Shown: one piece after another, positions 27,651 to 35,327 of the stretch | Layout of the letters: every line of letters starts with the position of its first letter | Position numbering within the stretch: the first letter of the stretch is position 1 | From: DATCHW01 sp036508135 | GTDB lineage: Bacteria > Bacteroidota > Ignavibacteria > Tepidaquicellales > Tepidaquicellaceae | Assembly: GCA_036508135.1 (NCBI GenBank) | Contig: DATCHW010000308.1 | Location: 80,093-144,092 of the forward strand | Length of the DNA: 64,000 bases | Direction of reading: 5' to 3' | Notes under the pieces: generated by a model | Seen by the model: only the letters and a program-made list of their open reading frames with translations | The model's database searches: none | What the model was told of the DNA's origin: nothing | Program-made: the position numbers and the translations under genes

Positions 27651-27860
27651 TTATTCTCTAAAATTATTCACCCTAACCTCACCACTCATCGACTTAGAAA
27701 ATAATTTATCACGAAGTTGTGTGAGAATGGTGATTAAATTTAATTTTAATTTTGATTCTGATTCTGATTCTATTTTTTTCATTTCGACACATTCCCATTC
27801 CTGCGACTGTAAAATTTCAATCATTAATTTGTCAGTTTTATTTTTTATAATGGGATTCAT
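27651..27860 (-). pseudogene. Duplicated hsdS 3' end fused to a short unknown ORF
   Basis: A 69-residue frame whose last 20 or so residues, ILTQLRDKLFSKSMSGEVRV, match the C-terminus of the intact HsdS (TLTQLRDILLPKLMSGEVRV). The DNA matches too: CCTCACCACTCATC and TATCACGAAGTTGTGTGAGA occur in both. The first 45 residues are not HsdS-like. Its ATG abuts the stop of the ATPase gene with no gap. It is best read as the scar of a recombination that placed the ATPase gene between two copies of the hsdS end. It might still be translated. Confidence 0.65.
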
Positions 27861-29345
27861 TTATGGAATAGGTAATAATTGAATAAGAGAGTTTATAGAA
27901 TTAGTTAATTCTGTTTCAGTAAACTTAGGATTAGTCGTATTCTCAGGATGATGAATTGAGTTTCTTATGTAAGTTGGTAGAGTTGCATTTTCAGGTGGTT
28001 GTGGGTTACCATTACTTATTTTTATCCAACTTTTATTTTTTTGAATACCTCTTTGTAAAAGATAAGTTTCCATATCACTGATGGTAAAATTTTGAGTTGT
28101 CTCTTGAATAAAACCATACAATTCATTATGAAATTCTATAGTCGCTAATCCGTAAGCATGATAATTTATTTCACCCCAAGAGGGACTCCATGGAAATTTA
28201 CCCCAACCACTTATATTGGCATAATTTAAAAGAATTTTGTTATCTTCATCTCTACTAAGTATGATAAAGTTAACATCATTCATCATACAATTTTTAAATA
28301 TATATGGGGATTGAGTAGAAAGAATAATTTGCTTATCTTTTGACTCCTTCAATAAAAGTTCAAGTAATTTATCTTGTGCTCTGGGATGAAGATGTAGTTC
28401 GGGTTCATCAATCAAATATATTATTGAACCTTTTGATTCACCCGCAATGCTTTTAAGAAGTAAAAGCGTAAGAATCATTTCTACGCCTGAACCAAGGTCC
28501 TTGGTTTTTATTTGTTTTAGCTCATCATCTTTTCTTAAAGCAAAAAATGCATTTGAAAATGGGTGAAGTAAATCAACCAATTCAATTTTCAAGTTTTTAT
28601 ATTCATCGTCGCTGAAAAACTCACTTAGTTCTTCCGCTAACTTTTCGCCTGTCCCTTTTTGGGCTGTTTCAATTATATTCTTGAAATACTCTCCGCTAAT
28701 ATTTGCAACTAACTTATCAATCGTTGTAGCATCAACTTCTTTAGAGAACTTCCAGTTCAAATCTTCACAAATTCTATCAAAAGTTGTTTTGAAAGTACCT
28801 GTATTTATCTGTCTTGTTCTATTTTTATCAAATAAGAAAACATGGATTTCACCATCCTTTATATTTTCATTTGAAAACAACTTATACAAACTTTGAATGT
28901 CCTTTCCTGAATCTTCCCCTTTATTGTTTTTATAATGAGGAATCTTATTCATAAATGAGTTACTTATTTGAAAAGGTGGTGATAGTAATTTTCCAGGTGC
29001 TTTTCTTTCTCTGTTTTTAGCTTTGAACTCAATTCCATTTGCATCGAAGTAATTTTCTGCCCAAGGCATTTTACATTTAAAATCATCTGTCTCGGCCTTA
29101 ATAATTATATCTTTATTCTTGTCATAAAAATCATTGATGCTAAGTTTATTTTCAGATGAGTAAGTACTTTGTGTTATATAATTTATTGCTTCTAATATAG
29201 TTGTCTTTCCATTACCATTTTCACCAATTAGAATATTTAATCCACTTCCTTCATTTGTTCCATCTGGAACATTCAAATCGATGTCTTGATTTTCAAAACA
29301 TTTGAGATTCTGTATCGTAATTTTTTTGAAGAATAGGTTTGCCAT
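27861..29345 (-). CDS. OLD-like AAA ATPase (AAA_15/AAA_21 type)
   Basis: ABC-class ATPase of 494 residues: FKKITIQNLKCF start, Walker A GENGNGKTT (41-49), signature-like LGSGVE (284-289), Walker B IYLIDE (309-314) followed by PELHLHP, and switch STQSPYI (343-349). The C-terminal 100 residues contain no Toprim motif that I can see. Instead they carry TYIRNSIHHPENT, where Arg461 and His466 are spaced like an RX4H pair; this might be a cryptic HEPN-like or PrrC-like nuclease tail, but that is speculative. It starts 4 bases after hsdS, so it is translated from the hsd transcript. Confidence 0.8.
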   Translation of the reverse strand: MANLFFKKITIQNLKCFENQDIDLNVPDGTNEGSGLNILIGENGNGKTTILEAINYITQSTYSSENKLSINDFYDKNKDIIIKAETDDFKCKMPWAENYFDANGIEFKAKNRERKAPGKLLSPPFQISNSFMNKIPHYKNNKGEDSGKDIQSLYKLFSNENIKDGEIHVFLFDKNRTRQINTGTFKTTFDRICEDLNWKFSKEVDATTIDKLVANISGEYFKNIIETAQKGTGEKLAEELSEFFSDDEYKNLKIELVDLLHPFSNAFFALRKDDELKQIKTKDLGSGVEMILTLLLLKSIAGESKGSIIYLIDEPELHLHPRAQDKLLELLLKESKDKQIILSTQSPYIFKNCMMNDVNFIILSRDEDNKILLNYANISGWGKFPWSPSWGEINYHAYGLATIEFHNELYGFIQETTQNFTISDMETYLLQRGIQKNKSWIKISNGNPQPPENATLPTYIRNSIHHPENTTNPKFTETELTNSINSLIQLLPIP

Positions 29346-29349
29346 ATCT

Positions 29350-30519
29350 CTAATTAATTTTTACCCTCACCTCACCACTCATCAGCTTTGGTAATAGTAT
29401 ATCACGAAGTTGTGTGAGAGTGCGGATTTGGACTGTGTTTGATTTAATTTTTTGAAATGAATCTTTTGTCCTTCTATCATATTTTTCAATTAAACTTATT
29501 GGAGGTTTTCCGAAAGTGAGATTGAATATATCTTGTGGATTTACTCTTTGATGACTTCCGCTTGTACCACTTGCGGCTCCCGTTAATTCTTGGGTTACTT
29601 GATATGATTTGAGAAAGCAGTATATAAAACTAAACCATACAACGTCTTTTGGTTTTACAATTTGAAATTCTGTAGAACAAATTGCATTTTCCTCATCAAT
29701 ACTTCCGAATAATCCCCAAATTCTTGGTGTTCGAGGATTTAACTTTGATACCAAAATTGAATTTGAAATAACTTGATACTTTCCACTTAAAATATCTTTT
29801 CCAATTTCTTTTTTTGGTTCTTTCCCCTCATCAAAAGATGGTAAACTGTAATGCTTAAAAATTATATCAGGGCTTTTTGATGGGTTAACATTTTGTTTAA
29901 AATGAATTGCAATATCAGAAAGAGAAACATCCGTCCAACTATCCTCCGCCTCTTCCACAAACCACTGCCGGAAAAGTGTTTCGGCTAATTGCTCAAGGGT
30001 TTTATTTTGGCGGTGCAGCAAATCTATTTTATCATCTAAGCTGCTAAGGATGCTGGCGATTTGGATTTGTTCTTCGTTATCAGGTAATTCCAAATTCAAA
30101 TTATCAAAACAATTTTTCGGAACTCTTTGTCTTCCCGATGTTCCTTCAAAATTTCCTTCTGCAAAACCTCTTACTTCGTCCCATCTTGATAAATAAAAAA
30201 CAAAATCATTATCAGAAACATTTTCTTTACCCCTGAAAACCAAAAATTCAGTTGAACCAAAACCGATTCCATTTTTTAATCCTCTTACCTGACAAATCTT
30301 TCCGTTCTCTAAGCATGGAGTAATTTTTGCAAATAGTGTGTCTTTTTCTTGAAATCTTGCTCCGCTTGTAGGTTTACGTTCAGTACTTGGAAAACAAAAT
30401 TTATTTCCATCTTGCAAATCTTTCATTTCAACAAATGAATATTCATTACCCGCTTTCAGATTTACAGATGGGTTAATATTTACAAAATTCGAAAATTTAT
30501 ATTCTTGCCAATCTCTCAT
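29350..30519 (-). CDS. hsdS: Type I restriction enzyme, S (specificity) subunit
   Basis: Determines the DNA target of the type I complex. Two target-recognition domains (about 1-150 and 200-345), each followed by a conserved helix: NEEQIQIASILSSLDDKIDLLHRQNKTLEQLAETLFRQWF (about 153-192) and IEKYDRRTKDSFQKIKSNTVQIRTLTQLRDILLPKLMSG at the end. 389 residues is a full two-TRD subunit. It follows the DUF3883 gene by 8 bases and precedes the ATPase by 4. A second copy of its last about 80 bases lies at 27651. Confidence 0.93.
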   Translation of the reverse strand: MRDWQEYKFSNFVNINPSVNLKAGNEYSFVEMKDLQDGNKFCFPSTERKPTSGARFQEKDTLFAKITPCLENGKICQVRGLKNGIGFGSTEFLVFRGKENVSDNDFVFYLSRWDEVRGFAEGNFEGTSGRQRVPKNCFDNLNLELPDNEEQIQIASILSSLDDKIDLLHRQNKTLEQLAETLFRQWFVEEAEDSWTDVSLSDIAIHFKQNVNPSKSPDIIFKHYSLPSFDEGKEPKKEIGKDILSGKYQVISNSILVSKLNPRTPRIWGLFGSIDEENAICSTEFQIVKPKDVVWFSFIYCFLKSYQVTQELTGAASGTSGSHQRVNPQDIFNLTFGKPPISLIEKYDRRTKDSFQKIKSNTVQIRTLTQLRDILLPKLMSGEVRVKIN

Positions 30520-30527
30520 AATATTAT

Positions 30528-31496
30528 TTAATTTTTAGATATACAAATAGCGGATGTTTTTTCTTGGATTTCCAACATCTTATTTTCATTACTTATCCAT
30601 TTATCTTTATCCCAATAATATATTTCTAATTTTCTCATTACTTCATTAAGAACATTGGAGACTATACAAATTCGATAATGTTTTTTATTTATTCTACTAT
30701 TACTATACTCATTAGGCGTTAGTTCAATAGCTGTAAAATCTGCTGAAAGCCCTTTTACTTCAAGTAATAATGCTTGGTTTCTTAATGAAGCTTCTAAATC
30801 CCACCCTAAATTATCTTTACATTTATTTTGTACAATAAAGTTTCTATCTTCAAAATATTCAGTAACTGTGTTGATTGCTTTTATTTCAACTTCTTTTTTT
30901 AATTCAATATCTTTTTGCCAAGGCTGATGAATATGTATATACCTTTTTTTCTTTCTAAAAATATAATTAACTGGGTCATTAATATAATTTTGAACTTCTT
31001 TTAAATATTCTGGGTTTTTGTAGTTTTCTATATACCATGCATTTGTTTGACCAGGACCATCAACAGGTATCTCAAAAAATCTATCATAATCAGGAATTAA
31101 GTAAGAATCATTCTCTAAAGTTTGAGCAAGATATTCAACTCGATTTAGTCTCAATCCATTTTGTAATCTTTGCACTTCTCGATATAATTTTGCGTTTTTA
31201 TACCAACCTACGATATATTGACCGCCTGTTTGGGGATTTTTGGCAAAAAATACTATCGTAATATTATCTACATAATTTTCTTGGGGCTTTGCTCCTAATC
31301 TTTCTAATGTTAATTTTCTATCATTTTGAATTCTTGCAAATCCGTAATATCGACCTTCGAAGGGTAAAAAATTATATACTTCTCCACCATCATGATGTTC
31401 CTCAACCCAAGAACCAGCTCCAGTGGGAATATCATCAACTTTAACTCCTTGATAATATTTCATCCATGCAATTCTTAAAAAGATATATTTTCCCAT
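30528..31496 (-). CDS. DUF3883-containing putative nuclease
   Basis: 322 residues in two parts. The C-terminal part fits DUF3883, a PD-(D/E)XK-like fold: Glu203, Asp233 in NLGWDLEA, then Glu246-x-Lys248 in LLLEVKG. The N-terminal about 120 residues (FLRIAWMKYYQGV, a glycine-rich stretch, then YNFLPFEGRYYGFARI) look like a small separate binding domain; similar N-termini occur in predicted modification-dependent restriction proteins, which I recall only loosely. It may recognise or cut modified DNA beside the type I system. No hsd complex role is known for this family. Confidence 0.65.
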   Translation of the reverse strand: MGKYIFLRIAWMKYYQGVKVDDIPTGAGSWVEEHHDGGEVYNFLPFEGRYYGFARIQNDRKLTLERLGAKPQENYVDNITIVFFAKNPQTGGQYIVGWYKNAKLYREVQRLQNGLRLNRVEYLAQTLENDSYLIPDYDRFFEIPVDGPGQTNAWYIENYKNPEYLKEVQNYINDPVNYIFRKKKRYIHIHQPWQKDIELKKEVEIKAINTVTEYFEDRNFIVQNKCKDNLGWDLEASLRNQALLLEVKGLSADFTAIELTPNEYSNSRINKKHYRICIVSNVLNEVMRKLEIYYWDKDKWISNENKMLEIQEKTSAICISKN

Positions 31497-31526
31497 ATTT
31501 TTAAAATTTTATTTATAAAACATTTT

Positions 31527-31820
31527 TTATATATAAATTTTAATTAATATTGTTATTTTACAAATCCTTTTTGAGGTCACATTTTGTGACCTCAAGTTTA
31601 AGGTAGCATCTTGTGAACTTAGGAATTCCCATTCGGTTTTAGTCAATTGAAACATGAAATCCTCAGGAAAACGGTCAACGTTACGCTTTACAGCCTGATT
31701 TAGTACCTTAGTTAAAACCCCATAAATCATTGCCAAATCGCTATCAAGCATTACTCTTTGTCCATGGATAACATAAACTAAATGTTCTATTTGTAAAGGA
31801 ATAGATGAAATCTTTTTCAT
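31527..31820 (-). pseudogene. Truncated ORF6N-domain protein
   Basis: The first 80 residues match the ORF6N DNA-binding domain common in Bacteroidota: IEHLVYVIHGQRVMLDSDLAMIYGV, then RNVDRFPEDFMFQLTKTEWEFL. Normal members continue with a GG-R-x-LPYAFTEQGV segment and reach 160 residues or more. Here the frame ends after LRSQNVTSK and an unrelated Ile/Lys-rich tail, at 97 residues. The second half is lost, so it is probably non-functional. It lies 30 bases before the DUF3883 gene. Confidence 0.7.
31571..31621. repeat. Palindromic LRSQ-coding repeats, 3' group
   Basis: TTGAGGTCAC at 31571-31580 and GTGACCTCAA at 31586-31595 are perfect inverted arms around ATTTT. A degenerate copy follows at 31597-31621. 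They lie inside the truncated ORF6N gene and encode LRSQNVTS-type octapeptides on the minus strand. Confidence 0.7.
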
Positions 31821-31846
31821 ATTTTCTTTATTTAAAGCAAAAAAAT

Positions 31847-32038
31847 TATTGTTTTAATGTACATCCAACTTAATTGTCTCTACACTGTGGAGACAATTTG
31901 CTTTTCCGTAAAAACCTTAGAAAATTGTATCATTCTGAGTAAATTTTTCTCTTCAAAACTATTACCATATTCAAGAACTAATTGTCGTGACAGCGTAACG
32001 ACAATTTGATTATCATATTCTGCCCTATTAATTCTTAA
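31847..32038 (-). pseudogene. DUF1016 (YhcG N-terminal) fragment
   Basis: Minus-strand translation from 32038 gives INRAEYDNQIVVTLSRQLVL, EYGNSFEEKNLLRMIQFSKV, then FTEKQIVSTV, an in-frame TAG at 31880-31882, and RQLSWMYIKTII. This is the core of the DUF1016 N-terminal domain (RAEYG...LS..L..EYG.GF...NL..M..F; QLSW.H). Both ends are missing and a stop interrupts it. It is a remnant of a YhcG-type gene joined to the ORF6N fragment upstream. Confidence 0.65.
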
Positions 32039-32169
32039 CTTGATGCCGCATTTTGCGACCTCAAGAATACATCATTATCTAAGGTCACATTTTGTGACCT
32101 CAAAATATTATTCTCTTTTAAGGTGCCAAATTGGAACCTCAATGATTTCAATTCTTTCCACTCACTCAT
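32035..32169 (-). pseudogene. ORF6N internal fragment with tandem LRSQ blocks
   Basis: ATG at 32169 opens 44 codons: MSEWKELKSLRFQFGTLKE, then NNILRSQNVTL, DNDVFLRSQNAASS and TAA. It corresponds to the TEWEFL...LRSQNVTS part of the truncated ORF6N gene, with the LRSQ block repeated. The three blocks are each encoded by a 25-base imperfect palindrome. It is a remnant of a second ORF6N gene. Confidence 0.6.
32040..32142. repeat. Palindromic LRSQ-coding repeats, 5' group
   Basis: Three 25-base units at 32040-32064, about 32079-32103 and 32118-32142, each with 10-base arms round an A/T-rich centre (ATTTT or AAATT). The middle unit keeps perfect AGGTCAC/GTGACCT arms; the others have mismatches. 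They are spaced about 39 bases apart and relate to the pair at 31571-31621. Confidence 0.7.
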
Positions 32170-32192
32170 TATCATTGTTAATGTCGAATATT

Positions 32193-32363
32193 TGCACAAT
32201 TTTTATGATATATTGTGCATATAATAATATATATGCACAACAAATGTGCACGTTTACATATTCGCACACAGTATTTCTTGTTTTTTGTGCATATATCCAA
32301 TGTCATGGATAATGATTGTGCACGTTTAAACATTGTTGCACAAAATAAAAGAATTATTGTGCA
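32193..32363. repeat. Cluster of TGTGCA/TGCACA boxes
   Basis: Eight copies of TGTGCA or its complement TGCACA in 171 bases: starts at 32193, 32214, 32234, 32245, 32286, 32317, 32337 and 32358. The sequence between is AT-rich with no gene. It lies right after the fic stop, upstream of the ORF6N remnants. It could be a protein-binding array, or another decayed repeat. Confidence 0.5.
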
Positions 32364-32368
32364 TATTT

Positions 32369-33451
32369 TTAACTATCAGATAATATTTTAATTAGAGAAA
32401 CGTTTTTAAAAAGTTTCTCTTTTCCGACGACTTCTGAGCTTAAAATACCAATATCTTCAAGTCTCTTCAAATATTTACTTGCTGTATTTCTGGAAGCGAT
32501 TTTTTTCTGCTCAAGAATTGCTATTTTACAATATGGTTGACTGAAAATAACTTCTATTAATTCATGAGAATAAATATCATTCGCTTCTTTTTTAATTTTT
32601 TCAATTGTTTCTATGTAATAGTCATAAATTGCATTTACCTTTTTAAGGGTTAAAATTGAAGTTATTCTTATTGCTTCAAGCATATAAATAATCCAATTTT
32701 TCCAAATTCCAGCTTCAGTAACTTCTCTGATTAAACGATAATAATCACTTTTATTATTTAAAATATAATTTGAAATGTAAATGACCGGAATATCAATAAG
32801 TTTTTCTAAACAAAGATATATAACATTCAGAATTCTTCCTGTTCTGCCATTCCCATCACTAAAAGGATGAATAGCTTCAAACTGATAATGTAAAATTGCC
32901 ATCTTAATAAGCGGATCTATTTCAATACTGCTATCAATTGCGATATCAAACCAATTATTTAGTTTATCGAAAAGTATTTTCCCGGGTTCGGGAGGAGTGT
33001 ATATTACTTGCTGACTATTTCCGATATAAACCTGGCTAATCCGAATTTCTTCTTCTTTTTGTGTTAGAGTTTTAAAAATTTTAACTGCAAGTTCTTTTGA
33101 AAAATCTTCTTTTTTATGCAAGCCGGAAAATGCAGCCCATAAAGCTTCTCTATAACGTAATACTTCTTTAGTAGCGGGGTCAATATTGTGTAAATTAGAT
33201 GAAAATGCTTTATATAATTTATCATTAGTTGTAAAAATATTTTCTATTGTCGAACTGTCTTTGGCTTCCTGAATCACAAGAGTATTTATTAGCATAAGAG
33301 GATTTGGGATAATATGCATTCTTCCTTTTAATTCCGCTAATGTAGCACGTGCATCTTTAAGTTTTTTATAAATGCCAATTTCTTCCCATACATTCTCAGA
33401 AGGAAGCAGTAATGGTAAATCATTGTATGGCAGATTTTTATCGTAACTCAT
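32369..33451 (-). CDS. Fic family protein with inhibitory motif
   Basis: Fic enzymes transfer AMP or related groups onto target proteins. The catalytic motif HPFSDGNGRTGR is at 195-206, complete with His and both Arg. An SxxxEN inhibitory motif, Ser66...Glu70-Asn71, sits N-terminally as in class II (self-inhibited) Fic proteins. The last 60 residues form a winged-helix-like domain (IASRNTASKYLKRLEDIGIL), common in this subgroup. The start overlaps the hsdM stop by 4 bases (ATGA), so it is made with HsdM. Fic genes inside hsd operons are known in other bacteria; their target there is not established. Confidence 0.9.
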   Translation of the reverse strand: MSYDKNLPYNDLPLLLPSENVWEEIGIYKKLKDARATLAELKGRMHIIPNPLMLINTLVIQEAKDSSTIENIFTTNDKLYKAFSSNLHNIDPATKEVLRYREALWAAFSGLHKKEDFSKELAVKIFKTLTQKEEEIRISQVYIGNSQQVIYTPPEPGKILFDKLNNWFDIAIDSSIEIDPLIKMAILHYQFEAIHPFSDGNGRTGRILNVIYLCLEKLIDIPVIYISNYILNNKSDYYRLIREVTEAGIWKNWIIYMLEAIRITSILTLKKVNAIYDYYIETIEKIKKEANDIYSHELIEVIFSQPYCKIAILEQKKIASRNTASKYLKRLEDIGILSSEVVGKEKLFKNVSLIKILSDS

Positions 33452-35007
33452 TTTTTTGCAATAAATATTTTTGAAAGATTTTCTTTAATTTTATTATTAA
33501 GATTTACTTCCTCATTAATTTGTTTTTCTAATTCCGTTTTTAATGATGTAAAGCGTTCTTCAAAATTAAAATCGTCTTCATCATCAGGTAAGCCAACAAA
33601 CCTTCCGGGTGTAACTACATAGTTCAGTGCTTTTACTTCTTCAATACTTACGCTTTTGCAAAAGCCCTGTACGTCAGAATATTCTTCCCACTTGCCCTCT
33701 CCAGAGGGGGAATAACGCCAGTTATGGTAAGTGCTTGCTACCTTTGCAATATCCTCATCGGTAAACTCAAGATTTTTCCGTGTCTTTAAAAAGCCAAGGT
33801 TGCGAGCATCGATAAAAAGAATTTCGCGTTTGCGTTTTTGTTTGCTGCGGCTCAGGAACCAAAGGCAAGCGGGTATCTGTGTATTCAGAAATAATTTTGA
33901 GGGAAGATTTACAATGCAATCAATCAAATCATTTTCAATAAGTGCTTTTCGTATTTCGCCTTCGTTGCTTGTTTTAGTAGTTAGCGAACCTTTCGCCAAG
34001 ACAAAACCTGCTTTACCGGTTGGTGATAAGTGATAAAGGAAATGTTGAATCCAGGCATAGTTGGCATTTCCTGCGGGTGGAACTCCATATTTCCATCTGC
34101 CATCTTTTGCAAGGAGTTCACCGCTCCAATCGCTGTCATTAAAAGGAGGATTTGCAAGAACGAAATCTGCTCTTAAATCCGGATGAGCATCACGCAGAAA
34201 AGAACCTTCGTTATTCCAAACTACCTGTGAGCTTTCCATATGCCTTAAAGCGAGATTCATCTTACATAAACGCCAGGTTGTCTGGTTGCTTTCCTGTCCG
34301 TAAATATGGATATCATCAATTTTTCCCTGATGAGCTAAAACAAACTTTTCACTATGAACAAACATACCGCCTGAGCCATTGCAAGGGTCAAATATACGTC
34401 CTTTAAAAGGCTCAAGCATTTCCACAAGAAGTTTCACAACACAGCCGGGAGTATAGAATTGACCGCCTTTTTTACCTTCGGCAAGTGCAAATTCTCCGAG
34501 GAAATATTCATATATATGCCCGAGTAAATCCCTGCTTTTTTCTGCTGAAGCTCCGAGTGTTAAATTACTGAATAATTCTATAAGTCCGCCAAGTGATGCA
34601 GGGTCAAGACTTGCTCTGGCATATTGTTTAGGTAAAACTCCTTTAAGCAAATCAGGATTAATTCTTTCAATTTCATCCATAGCAGAATCAACAAGCAAAC
34701 CTATATTGGGTTTACGCGCATTAGCAAGCAGAAAATTCCACCGTGCATCAGCCGGTACATAAAAGACATTCTCAGCTTTATATTCATCGAGGTCTTCCGG
34801 GTCTGCACCTTCGTGAACTCCCTCATTAACTTTAAGTTTGTAATATAAATCATCAAAATTATCGGAAATGTATTTCAGGAATATAAGACCCATAACGATA
34901 TGCTTATATTCAGCGGCATCCATATTTTTTCTGAGCTTATCGGCGGCTTTCCAGAGTGTTTTTTCGAAGGACTCCTGTTTATTATTATTTTTATTGTTTT
35001 TGGGCAC
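33448..35007 (-). CDS. hsdM: Type I restriction-modification enzyme, M subunit
   Basis: N6-adenine DNA methyltransferase of the type I system. SAM-binding motif I DPCNGSGG is at 207-214 and catalytic motif IV NPPF at 286-289. An N-terminal helical HsdM_N domain (about 12-150) precedes GGQFYTPGCVV, the usual entry to the catalytic domain. It starts with GTG; no ATG upstream fits. It is the first gene of the island operon, and the AT-rich 320 bases upstream should hold its promoter. 519 residues, intact. Confidence 0.95.
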   Translation of the reverse strand: MPKNNKNNNKQESFEKTLWKAADKLRKNMDAAEYKHIVMGLIFLKYISDNFDDLYYKLKVNEGVHEGADPEDLDEYKAENVFYVPADARWNFLLANARKPNIGLLVDSAMDEIERINPDLLKGVLPKQYARASLDPASLGGLIELFSNLTLGASAEKSRDLLGHIYEYFLGEFALAEGKKGGQFYTPGCVVKLLVEMLEPFKGRIFDPCNGSGGMFVHSEKFVLAHQGKIDDIHIYGQESNQTTWRLCKMNLALRHMESSQVVWNNEGSFLRDAHPDLRADFVLANPPFNDSDWSGELLAKDGRWKYGVPPAGNANYAWIQHFLYHLSPTGKAGFVLAKGSLTTKTSNEGEIRKALIENDLIDCIVNLPSKLFLNTQIPACLWFLSRSKQKRKREILFIDARNLGFLKTRKNLEFTDEDIAKVASTYHNWRYSPSGEGKWEEYSDVQGFCKSVSIEEVKALNYVVTPGRFVGLPDDEDDFNFEERFTSLKTELEKQINEEVNLNNKIKENLSKIFIAKK

Positions 35008-35327
35008 TTTAGAAAATTAGAAATTTTGAAAGAAATTCTTAATATTAATTGACAATATATAAAAGATATTTAGGCTTTTCTTCATAGATATTCCGAAATC
35101 ATTTCTCTTGAGTTAAAATTTTTCCTCGCGAAAACCCTAATGTTAAGTTATGAATAAAGATTAATTTAATAAAGGATTTAAAACAATCTTAAGAACTGAA
35201 TTTCAACATTCCAACGCTGGAGCATTGGAACGAGAAGGGGAATGAGCAATAAATAATGAATAATGTAAAAATTATTTTTTTCCCCGATAAAAATCGGGAT
35301 TTCACTATGCTCAACATAATATTAAAT
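35008..35327. repeat. Leader of the hsd operon with hairpin repeat and signal-peptide scar
   Basis: No gene. A hairpin repeat (TTCCAACGC...GCATTGGAA) lies at about 35209-35231. It is followed at 35241-35281 by DNA whose minus-strand reading resembles KKIIFTLFIIYCS, the start of the neighbouring secreted protein, and then by TCCCCGATAAAAATCGGGA (35280-35299). The operon promoter should be in the AT-rich part next to hsdM. Confidence 0.5.

Noticed and set aside
32040..32312. Plus-strand 90-codon frame
   Set aside because: It is the complement of the ORF6N fragment and of the TGTGCA boxes; the minus-strand reading gives recognisable protein sequence.
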